A stretch of 53,070 nucleotides of DNA from Candidatus Humimonas hydrogenitrophica. GTDB lineage: Bacteria > Gemmatimonadota > Gemmatimonadetes > Palauibacterales > Palauibacteraceae. The notes below the pieces were generated by a model that saw nothing but the letters and a program-made list of their open reading frames with translations, searched no databases and was not told where the DNA came from. The DNA is taken from assembly GCA_947581615.1 (NCBI GenBank), contig CANPVD010000064.1, forward strand, positions 1 to 53,070. Reading direction: 5' to 3'. The translations under genes and the position numbers were made by a program. Positions 7,860 to 15,533 of this stretch are shown one piece after another. The number at the start of each line of letters is the position of its first letter. The first letter of the stretch is position 1.

Positions 7860-10800
7860 GCCTTCCGGATCTCTCCATCCGGCGGCCGGTGGCCACGTCG
7901 ATGTTCTACGTGGCCGTGGCCGTCCTCGGGATCGTCTCCTTCGTGCGCCTCCCGATCGACCTCCTCCCGGACATCGCGTTCCCGACGCTGTCGGTGTGGA
8001 CTAACTACCGGGGGGCGGGCCCCACGGAGGTGGAGCGCTACGTGACGGACCCGATCGAGGAGCAGCTCGGGCGCGTGCCGGGCGTGCGGCGCGTCACCTC
8101 GACGTCCCGGGAAGGGCAGTCGCTCGTGCGGCTCCAGTTCGGCTGGGGCACGGACATGGAGTTCGCGGCTCTGCACGTGCGCGAGCAGCTCGAGGACCTG
8201 AGGAACTCGCTCCCCGAGACGGCCGACCGACCGGACATCCTCACCTCGGACCCGACCAGCGACCCGATCCTCACGGTGGCGGTCACGGGCGAGGGGCTGG
8301 AGCCGCTGGCGCAGCTCTCCGAGACCGTGCTCAAGCGGCGCCTCGAGCAGCTGGACGGCGTGTCGCTGGCGGCCGTGACGGGGGCGCCCGAGCGGGAGCT
8401 CCGGGTCGTGGTGGACCCCGACCGGCTCCAGGCACACGGCCTGTCGCTCTCCGACATCACGAGCGCGCTGGACCAGGCCAACTACAGCGCCCCCGGCGGC
8501 ATGATCCGGCGGGGCCGCTTCCAGTACAGCCTGCGCACCATGGGCCAGTTCACCGACGTGGACCAGCTCCGCGAGGTGACCGTGGGCCCGGAGGGAGGGT
8601 CCGGCGGCGGGGCCGCGGGCCGCGGGAGCGGCGCGGCGGGGAGCGGCCGGCCGGGAAGCGGCGGCCGGGGCGGCTCCGCGGGGACGCCGGCCCCGGTGCG
8701 GCTCGACCAGGTGGCCACCGTGCTCGACACGGTGGCCGACGCGCAGACGATCTCGCGGTTCGACGGCCAGCCGGCCATCGGGCTCCAGGTCTACAAGGAG
8801 TCGGGCACCAACACGGTGCGGGTGGCGGGCCAGGTGCGGGCCACGCTGGACCAGCTCCGCTCCGAGTACCCGGGGATCCACCTGACCGTGGCCTCGAGCC
8901 AGGCGGTGTTCATCCGCCAGGCGATCTCCAACGTGGTCCAGTCGCTCCTCCTCGGCGGGCTGCTGGCCTTCCTGGTCCTGTTCCTGTTCCTGCGGGATCC
9001 CCGCTACCCGGTGGCCATCGGCCTGTCGATCCCGATCTCGGTGCTGGCGGCGTTCGCGCTGTGCTATTTCGCGAACGTGAGCCTCAACGTCATGTCGCTG
9101 GGCGGCCTGGCGCTCGGGGTCGGGATGCTGGTGGACAACTCGATCGTGGTGCTCGAGAACGTGTTCCGGCACCGGGAGGAGGAGGGGGCGGGCGCCCGGC
9201 TGGCGGCCTCGCGCGGGGCCAGCGAGGTGGCGGGCGCCATCACGGCGTCCACCCTGACCACAGTGGCCGTGTTCGGGCCGGTCCTGTACGTGAAGGGGGT
9301 GGCGGGGGCGCTGTTCGGGGACCTGTCGCTGGCCGTGGCCTTCTCGCTCCTGGCCTCCCTCCTGGTGGCGCTCACCCTCCTCCCGGTGATGGCGGCCCGG
9401 TTCGGGAGCTGGCGCCCGCTGGAGGGGGCGGCCGGGTCGGCCGGTCGTGCCGGGACGGGGGAGACGGCGGGAACTCCCGTCCCGCCGCCGGCCGGCAGCG
9501 CCGGGGGCGGCGGGTCGCCGCCCCCGGGACGGCTTCCCGCGCCGGGGGGACGCGTCCTGCGCGGGATCCGCGTCGCGGCGCGATGGAGCGCGGCCGCGAC
9601 CACCGGAGCGGCCCGGGGCGCGCGCTTCGTGGGCGGCTCGGTGCGGGACAGCTACCGGGAGCTGTACCACGCCTGCGGCCGGGCCGTCGCCCGGGTCACC
9701 ACGCCGGTGTTCGAGGCGTTCGACCGGCGCTTCCGCCGCTTCGCGGCCCGCTACGAGGCGGCCCTCGAGTGGTCGCTGGAGCACCGCGGCGCCGTCCTCG
9801 GGTGGACGGCCGGCCTCCTCGTGGCGGCCGTGCTGCTGGGGGAGACGCTGCCGCGCAGCCTCATGCCGCGGGTGAACGAGGGCGCCTTCCGCGTCGACCT
9901 GCAGCTCCCGACCGGCACGCCGCTCCCGGTGACGTCCCGGACCGCGGCCCGCATCGAGGGCGTCCTTCGGGACACGAGGGGCGTGGAGAGCGTGTTCGCC
10001 CGGGTCGGCCGGGCCCGGAGCTCCGAGGTCGCGGCCACCGAGCTGTCGGGCGTGAGCACGGCGGCCCTCGAGGTGCAGCTCGCCTCCGGGGCTCCGCCCG
10101 CCCGCGACGTCGTGGCCTCGGTGCGGCGCCGGATCGCGGCGGCCGGCGTCGACCCCCGCTACGTGTCCTTCGAGACCGGCCGGGCCAGCTCGCTGGGGCG
10201 GGCGCTGGGCGCCGGCGAGGCGGACCTGGCCGTCCAGGTGAAGGGCGAGAGCCTGGACGAGCTCGTGGCCGTGGCCGAGTCGGCGCGGGCGCGGCTGGCT
10301 GGGAGCCCGCACTTCGCGGACCCGCGCGTCGACCTTCGCCGCACCCAGCCCGAGCTCGCGGTCGACATCGACCGGGACGCGGTGGCCCGCTACGGGCTCA
10401 CCGTGCGCCAGGTGGCCGACCAGGTGGAGGCGTACCTGCGGGGCGCGCAGACCACCCGGCCGTTCAGCGAGTTCTCCCGCAAGGTGGGGATCCGGGTGGT
10501 GCTGCCGGCCGCGGCGCGCACCGACCTCCCCGACGTCCTCGGCCTCACGGTGGGCGGGGTGCCGCTCTCGGCCCTGGTACGGGCGCACCGCGACTACGCG
10601 CCGGTCGAGATCCGCCACGACGGCCAGGCGCGCACGGTCCAGGTCCTGGCCGACGTGACCGGGACGGGGCTTTCGCGCGCGGTGGCGGAGGCACGGAGCC
10701 GCCTGGCGAGCCTGCAGGCGCCGGCCGGGATCAGCGTGCGCGTCGGCGGCCAGAACGAGGAGATGCGGGAGAGCTTCCGCTCCCTCCTGTTCGCGTTCGG

Positions 10801-11305
10801 GCTCGCCCTCCTCCTCGTCTACCTCATCCTCGCCGCCCAGTTCGAGTCGGTGCGCCAGCCCCTGGTCGTGCTCATCTCCGTGCCGCTGGCCGCCATCGGC
10901 GCGGTGCCGGCCCTGTGGGTGGCCCGCGATGGCCTCAACGTGATGAGCGGCATCGGGCTCGTGATCCTGATCGGGATCGTGGTGAACGACGCGATCGTGA
11001 AGGTGGACTTCATCAACCAGCGCCGCTCCGCGGGGCTCACCCTGCGGGCCGCCATCCTCGAGGCGGGCCGGCTGCGGCTGCGGCCCATCGTCATGACCAC
11101 GGTGACCACGGTGTTCGGGCTCCTTCCGATGGCGCTCGGCTGGGGCGCGGGTGCGGACCTGAGGGCGCCCCTCGCCGTGGCCGTGATCGGGGGGCTCACC
11201 GCCTCGACCCTCCTCACCCTGATCGTGGTGCCGGTGGTCTACTCGCTGGTGGCGGGGCGGGGGGAGGGCGTGACGGGGCCCGCCGCGGCCGTGCCGGGCG
11301 CGTGA
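7856..11305 (+). CDS. RND efflux permease 1 (AcrB/HAE1-like)
   Basis: 1149 residues, longer than the usual 1020-1060. The GTG overlaps the TolC stop. It begins with the family signature LSIRRPVATSMFYVAVAVLGI, followed by LPIDLLPDIAFP and TEVERYVTDPIEEQLG. TM4 carries the proton-relay Asp in GVGMLVDNSIVVLENV, and TM10 has GIVVNDAIVKVDF. The extra length comes from two low-complexity inserts. One is Gly/Ser/Ala-rich at about residues 243-283, inside the porter domain. The other is Gly/Pro/Ala-rich at about 521-570, in the loop between the two membrane halves. It should drive proton-coupled export of an unidentified compound. Confidence 0.93.
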   Translation: MSLPDLSIRRPVATSMFYVAVAVLGIVSFVRLPIDLLPDIAFPTLSVWTNYRGAGPTEVERYVTDPIEEQLGRVPGVRRVTSTSREGQSLVRLQFGWGTDMEFAALHVREQLEDLRNSLPETADRPDILTSDPTSDPILTVAVTGEGLEPLAQLSETVLKRRLEQLDGVSLAAVTGAPERELRVVVDPDRLQAHGLSLSDITSALDQANYSAPGGMIRRGRFQYSLRTMGQFTDVDQLREVTVGPEGGSGGGAAGRGSGAAGSGRPGSGGRGGSAGTPAPVRLDQVATVLDTVADAQTISRFDGQPAIGLQVYKESGTNTVRVAGQVRATLDQLRSEYPGIHLTVASSQAVFIRQAISNVVQSLLLGGLLAFLVLFLFLRDPRYPVAIGLSIPISVLAAFALCYFANVSLNVMSLGGLALGVGMLVDNSIVVLENVFRHREEEGAGARLAASRGASEVAGAITASTLTTVAVFGPVLYVKGVAGALFGDLSLAVAFSLLASLLVALTLLPVMAARFGSWRPLEGAAGSAGRAGTGETAGTPVPPPAGSAGGGGSPPPGRLPAPGGRVLRGIRVAARWSAAATTGAARGARFVGGSVRDSYRELYHACGRAVARVTTPVFEAFDRRFRRFAARYEAALEWSLEHRGAVLGWTAGLLVAAVLLGETLPRSLMPRVNEGAFRVDLQLPTGTPLPVTSRTAARIEGVLRDTRGVESVFARVGRARSSEVAATELSGVSTAALEVQLASGAPPARDVVASVRRRIAAAGVDPRYVSFETGRASSLGRALGAGEADLAVQVKGESLDELVAVAESARARLAGSPHFADPRVDLRRTQPELAVDIDRDAVARYGLTVRQVADQVEAYLRGAQTTRPFSEFSRKVGIRVVLPAAARTDLPDVLGLTVGGVPLSALVRAHRDYAPVEIRHDGQARTVQVLADVTGTGLSRAVAEARSRLASLQAPAGISVRVGGQNEEMRESFRSLLFAFGLALLLVYLILAAQFESVRQPLVVLISVPLAAIGAVPALWVARDGLNVMSGIGLVILIGIVVNDAIVKVDFINQRRSAGLTLRAAILEAGRLRLRPIVMTTVTTVFGLLPMALGWGAGADLRAPLAVAVIGGLTASTLLTLIVVPVVYSLVAGRGEGVTGPAAAVPGA

Positions 11306-11309
11306 GCCC

Positions 11310-14300
11310 GTGATCGAGCTCTCGGTCCGGCGGCCGGTGGCCACCGCGGCGCTGTACGCGGCCCTCCTCGCTCTCGGCGCGTACAGCTTCCGGCTCATCC
11401 CGATCGAGCTCCTGCCCGAGGTGAGCTACCCGCGCCTCACCGTGACCGCGAGCTGGCCGGGCGCCTCGCCCGAGCTGCTCGAGTCGCAGGTCACCGCGCC
11501 GCTGGAGGAGGCGGCCCAGCAGGTGGGCGGGGTGCGCAAGGTGACCTCGACCTCGCGGGCCGACCCCCGCGGCACCGGGTCGTCGGCCGAGATCGATGTC
11601 CAGTTCGCGCGCGGCACCCGCATGGAGTTCGCGCGGCTCGACCTGGGCGAGCGGGTCGCGGCGCTCCACGACGAGCTCCCGGCCGGGGCCACGACCTCGG
11701 TCGAGCCCTACGTGCCCGACGAGTTCTCCCAGCAGACCCGGCCCTTCCTCTCCTGGCAGGTGCGGGGGCCCTACACCTCCACGAGGCTGGCCGAGGCCGT
11801 GAGGCAGGAGGTGCGGCCGCGGCTGTTGTCCATGGACGGCGTCTCCTTCGCCCGGGTGTCCGGCGGGCGCCGGCGGATCCTCTCCGTCGAGCTGGACCCC
11901 GACCGGCTGGCCGGCTACGGGCTCACGCCCGACGAGGTGCGCTCGCGCCTGCTGGCCCTGGACGAGGCGCGGCCGGCCGGGTCGGTCGTCCTCGCTGGCC
12001 GGCGGCTCGACCTCTCGATCCGCTCCCGGGCCGCCTCGGTCGCCGACCTCGAGGAGCTGGTCGTCCTCCCGCGCCCCCAGGGAGCCGTGCGCCTCCGGGA
12101 CATCGGGCGCGTGCGCCTCGAGGAGGCGCCGGCCACCAGCTACCACCGCATCGACGGGCAGCCCACGGTCTCGCTCCAGGTGGGCCGGCAGGCGGGCTCC
12201 AACGCCATCGACGTGGCCGACCGGGTCAAGGCGGAGGTGGACTCGCTCCGGGCGCTCCTCCCGCCGGGGGCCTCGCTGGAGCTGGACCAGGACCAGAGCC
12301 AGGACATCAAGGCGCAGCTCTCCGACCTCCGGCTGCGCGCGCTCGCCGCGGCCGCGGTGATCTTCCTCGTCCTCATGCTCTTCCTGCGCTCGCTCGGGGC
12401 GGTGCTCACCGTGTTCGGGACGATCGCGTTCAGCGTGCTGGCCGCCGTGAACGGTCTCTACCTGGGAGGCTTCTCGCTCAACGTCCTCACCCTGGCCGGC
12501 CTGGCGTGGGGCTTCGGGCTGGTGGTCGACAACGGCATCGTGGTGCTCGAGAACGTCGAGCGCCGGCGCGAAGCGGGGGAGGGGAGGCTGGAGGCGGCCA
12601 TCCGGGGCGCCCGGCAGGTCGTCCTCCCGGTGGTCGCGTCGACCGCGACCACGGCCATCGTCCTCGTCCCCTTCCTGTTCCTGCAGGGGGAGCTGCGGCT
12701 CTACTACGTGCCGCTCGCCTTCGCGGTCGGCTTCTCGATCCTGGCCAGCCTGTTCGTGGCCTTCACCTTCGTGCCCGCCATGGCGGCGCGGCTGGGAGGC
12801 TGGAGGGAAGGGCGGGGGAGCGCGGCGAGGGACGTGGCGCCCGGCACGGCTATGGCCGGCCCGACCGGGGCGGCGGGCGCAGACGCGGCGGGAGGCACGA
12901 GCGCGGCCGAGGGCGCGCCGCGCCCGGCCGGCCGGCGGCCCCCTCCCTTCTACGTGCGCGGCTACCGGGCGCTCCTCTCCGGGGCCCTGGACCACCCGCT
13001 CCTGGTCGTGCTGGTGTGCGCGGGGGCGCTGTGGGGGAGCTGGAGGCTGTTCGACGCGCACGTCACCCGGGGCATCACCTGGAGCAGCTACTTCGGCCAG
13101 CAGACGTACATCTCGATCCAGATCACCTTCCCGCGCGGGGCCGGCCTGGAGCGGACCGACGCGCTGACCCGCTCGTTCGAGGCCCGGCTGGCCACGCTCC
13201 CCGAGGTGAAGCGGTACGAGGCCACCGTCCTTCCCCAGTACGCCTTCATCAAGGTCACCTTCCCGAAGGCGCTGGAGCGCACCCAGGTGCCGGTGGCCAT
13301 CAAGCAGCGCATGGTGGCCTACAGCTACGGCTTCTCCGGTGTGGACGTCCGGGTGTACGGCTACGGGCCCAGCTTCTACGGGGGCGGCGGCTCTCCCCCC
13401 AACTACTCGGTGAACCTGTACGGCTACAACTACCTGGCGCTGCGCGACTACGCCGATCAGCTCGCCGCGCGGCTGAAGCACTTCAGCCGCATCCGCAACG
13501 TGGACCCCAACTCGAGCGGCGCCTGGTACGAGCAGGACAGGGCCTTCGAGTACGCCCTCGCGCCGCGCCGCGCGGCCCTGGCCGGTTACGGGCTGTCCGT
13601 GAAGGACCTCCTCGACTACGTGAGCGCCGACGTGAGCGGGAGCGCGCCGGGGGGCGCCCTGGGGGGACAGGTGCACGTGGGGGACCGGGAGTACCCGCTC
13701 GAGGTGAAGCTGGCCGGCTACCAGGACCTCGACGTCCGGGGGCTGGAGGGGCTGCGGGTGCGGGGAGCCGGCGGACGGCACGCCGACGTGGGAGATGTGG
13801 CCACGGTGCGCCGGCGCGAGGTCCTGGCCCGCATCGTCCGGGAGGACCAGCAGTACCGGCGCACCGTGGCGTGGGAGTTCCGCGGGCCCCGGAAGCTCGG
13901 CGACGTGGAGCGGGACGCGGTCCTGGACGCCATGCACCTGCCGCCCGGCTACCGGATCGAGAAGCAGGAGCCCTACCGGCTCTCCTCGGAGCAGAAGGGC
14001 GAGGTCTACCTGGCCCTCGGCTTCGCCGTGCTCCTCATCTACATGACCACGGCCGCCCTGTTCGAGTCGCTGGCGGCGCCCTTCGTGGTCCTCCTCACGC
14101 TGCCGCTCGCCCTCATCGGGGTGTTCCTGGTCTTCTTCTACACGGACGCCTCGTTCACGCGCACGGCCTACATCGGGACGATCATGATGACCGGGATCGT
14201 GGTGAACAACGCCATCCTGGTCGTCTACCACATCGGGGAGCTCCGGGAGCGGGAGGGGCTCGGCCCCCGCGAGGCCATCCTGCGCGGCACCCTGGAGCGG

Positions 14301-14504
14301 GTGCGCCCCATCCTCATGACCACAGCCACGACGGTCCTCGGACTCCTGCCGCTCGTCCTGTTCGCGGGGAGCCAGGACTCGAACATCTGGAACGCGCTCG
14401 CCCTCGCCACGATCGGCGGCCTCCTGTCCAGCACCCTGTTCGTGCTGGTCGCCATCCCGGTGGCATACCAGTGGATCGTGGCTAGAAGACACATTATATC
14501 ATAG
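11310..14504 (+). CDS. RND efflux permease 2
   Basis: 1064 residues from GTG 11310, 4 bp after permease 1. N-terminal IELSVRRPVATAALYAALLAL, then IPIELLPEVSYPRLTV. TM4 has GLVVDNGIVVLENVERRRE and the TM10 region GIVVNNAILVVYHIGE. An Ala/Gly-rich spacer lies at about residues 500-550. A Gly/Tyr-rich patch (VYGYGPSFYGGGGSPPNY) sits in the second periplasmic half at about 680-700. It is clearly diverged from permease 1, not a recent duplicate. Two different permeases with one adaptor suggest a mixed trimer as in MdtB/MdtC or a pair of alternative pumps; this is inference. The gene ends inside an abruptly AT-rich island (C-terminal residues VARRHIIS). Confidence 0.92.
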   Translation: MIELSVRRPVATAALYAALLALGAYSFRLIPIELLPEVSYPRLTVTASWPGASPELLESQVTAPLEEAAQQVGGVRKVTSTSRADPRGTGSSAEIDVQFARGTRMEFARLDLGERVAALHDELPAGATTSVEPYVPDEFSQQTRPFLSWQVRGPYTSTRLAEAVRQEVRPRLLSMDGVSFARVSGGRRRILSVELDPDRLAGYGLTPDEVRSRLLALDEARPAGSVVLAGRRLDLSIRSRAASVADLEELVVLPRPQGAVRLRDIGRVRLEEAPATSYHRIDGQPTVSLQVGRQAGSNAIDVADRVKAEVDSLRALLPPGASLELDQDQSQDIKAQLSDLRLRALAAAAVIFLVLMLFLRSLGAVLTVFGTIAFSVLAAVNGLYLGGFSLNVLTLAGLAWGFGLVVDNGIVVLENVERRREAGEGRLEAAIRGARQVVLPVVASTATTAIVLVPFLFLQGELRLYYVPLAFAVGFSILASLFVAFTFVPAMAARLGGWREGRGSAARDVAPGTAMAGPTGAAGADAAGGTSAAEGAPRPAGRRPPPFYVRGYRALLSGALDHPLLVVLVCAGALWGSWRLFDAHVTRGITWSSYFGQQTYISIQITFPRGAGLERTDALTRSFEARLATLPEVKRYEATVLPQYAFIKVTFPKALERTQVPVAIKQRMVAYSYGFSGVDVRVYGYGPSFYGGGGSPPNYSVNLYGYNYLALRDYADQLAARLKHFSRIRNVDPNSSGAWYEQDRAFEYALAPRRAALAGYGLSVKDLLDYVSADVSGSAPGGALGGQVHVGDREYPLEVKLAGYQDLDVRGLEGLRVRGAGGRHADVGDVATVRRREVLARIVREDQQYRRTVAWEFRGPRKLGDVERDAVLDAMHLPPGYRIEKQEPYRLSSEQKGEVYLALGFAVLLIYMTTAALFESLAAPFVVLLTLPLALIGVFLVFFYTDASFTRTAYIGTIMMTGIVVNNAILVVYHIGELREREGLGPREAILRGTLERVRPILMTTATTVLGLLPLVLFAGSQDSNIWNALALATIGGLLSSTLFVLVAIPVAYQWIVARRHIIS

Positions 14505-14700
14505 ATCCTAATCTACATTATAACAAGAGAGAACAAGGCTATCAAACGTATGAACCTGTCCGAAGCTCGGGCGGGGCGCCGCGCGGGACGGGTAGGAAGC
14601 GGGAAGGCGGGGGTGTCGCTGCGAGGCCGGGCCTCTATCTTCGGGGTGCGGCTCGCTCGCCGGCGGGTCGCCGCGCCGTCCGCTCCCGCGGAGGCTCGGC
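14505..14700. other. Intergenic region between RND operon and tRNA-Leu
   Basis: The left part (to about 14555) is an AT-rich island containing the leftward promoter. The right part returns to high GC. I see no gene and no clear Rho-independent terminator, and no convincing rightward promoter for the tRNA. Confidence 0.5.
14517..14545 (-). promoter_or_regulatory. Near-consensus sigma70 promoter facing leftward
   Basis: On the minus strand the sequence reads TTGATA (14545-14540), a 17-base spacer, then TATAAT (14522-14517). This is 11 of 12 consensus positions with ideal spacing. It lies in an AT-rich island of about 75 bp in otherwise GC-rich DNA. Transcription would start near 14510 and run antisense into permease 2. 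No sense gene lies downstream on this strand. Confidence 0.55.
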
Positions 14701-14784
14701 GCCGGAGTGGCGGAACTGGCATACGCGACGGACTCAAAATCCGTTGGGCGAAAGCCCTTGTGGGTTCGAATCCCACCTCCGGCA
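14701..14784 (+). tRNA. tRNA-Leu (CAA)
   Basis: The acceptor stem GCCGGAG pairs with CTCCGGC (14777-14783), and the discriminator base is A. The anticodon stem ACGGA/TCCGT encloses the loop CTCAAAA, giving anticodon CAA. A long class II variable arm (TGGGCGAAAGCCCT) is followed by the T arm GTGGG-TTCGAAT-CCCAC. The 3' CCA is not encoded. Confidence 0.95.
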
Positions 14785-14838
14785 TGGGAAGCACCCCACC
14801 GAGCCGTGCGCATCTCCGACTGAACAGAGGAGGCTGAC

Positions 14839-15444
14839 TTGGAGCAGCCGTTCGTCGACCACTACGAGGTCCTGCAGCTCAGCCCCCGCGCCGGCGAGGA
14901 GACGGTGGAGCGGGTGTTCCGGCTGCTGGCCAAGCGCTACCACCCGGACAACCCGTCCACGGGCGACGGCGACCGCTTCGGCATGGTGCACGCCGCCTAC
15001 GAGGTGCTCTCCGACCCCGAGCGTCGCGCCGCCTACGACGTCGTCTACGACGAGGTGCGGACGCTGCAGTGGAAGATCTACGACCAGAAGTCGGCGGCGA
15101 ACGGCCGGGAGGAGGACCGCCGGACGCTCCACGCCGTCCTCTCCCTGCTCTACGTGGAGCGCAGGCGGGACCCGGACGCGGGCGGGATGGGGATCCTCAC
15201 GCTCGAGCGCGTCCTGGGCGTGCCCGAGGATCACCTGCGGTTTCCCCTCTGGTATATGCGGCAGCACGGCTGGGTCGAGGTGCTCGACACCGGGCAGCTC
15301 GCGATCACGGTCGAGGGAATCGACAAGCTCATCGACCGGCGGCTGGCTCTCCCGGAGGACCGGTTGCTCCCGGACGGATCCGGGCCCGCCGCGATGGACT
15401 CGCCGCTGCGCATTCAGCCGGAGGACGAGGCGGCGGAAGCCTGA
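14839..15444 (+). CDS. J-domain (DnaJ-like) protein
   Basis: 201 residues from TTG 14839, which sits 5 bases after a perfect AGGAGG. The J domain covers about residues 6-70, with the DnaK-activating HPD motif at residues 35-37 (AKRYHPDNPS) and the closing AYEVLSDPERRAAYD. There is no Gly/Phe region and no zinc-finger region, so it is a type III J-protein rather than DnaJ itself. The C-terminal 100 residues resemble a small helical, perhaps winged-helix, domain (GVPEDHLRFPLWYMRQHGWV). It probably recruits Hsp70 to a specific client. The client is unknown. hypF follows 89 bp downstream on the same strand. Confidence 0.85.
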   Translation: MEQPFVDHYEVLQLSPRAGEETVERVFRLLAKRYHPDNPSTGDGDRFGMVHAAYEVLSDPERRAAYDVVYDEVRTLQWKIYDQKSAANGREEDRRTLHAVLSLLYVERRRDPDAGGMGILTLERVLGVPEDHLRFPLWYMRQHGWVEVLDTGQLAITVEGIDKLIDRRLALPEDRLLPDGSGPAAMDSPLRIQPEDEAAEA

Positions 15445-15533
15445 CGTTCGCCGGATGGAACGGGGTCGCCCGGCAGGGCGGGTCCGCCCGCGGGACCGGT
15501 GCCCGAGCGGCTTCCCCCGGCTACGTTTCCTCC

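Noticed and set aside
7127-11398. Very long minus-strand open frame (1423 codons) opposite permease 1
   Set aside because: Low-complexity His/Arg/Gln/Glu-rich translation, exactly antisense to a conserved RND gene; a GC-rich shadow frame.
11214-14492. 1092-codon minus-strand frame opposite permease 2, beginning just after the leftward promoter
   Set aside because: The coincidence with the promoter is noted, but the composition is shadow-like and the sense strand encodes a conserved permease. I treat the promoter as possibly making antisense RNA, not this protein.
14701-14784. tRNA-Leu as an integration site for the neighbouring AT-rich island
   Set aside because: No integrase, no repeated tRNA 3' end and no element boundary are visible.
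15069-15533. Upstream in-frame extension of hypF through the J-domain gene
   Set aside because: It would overlap the J-domain coding sequence; ATG 15534 opens directly on the acylphosphatase domain.
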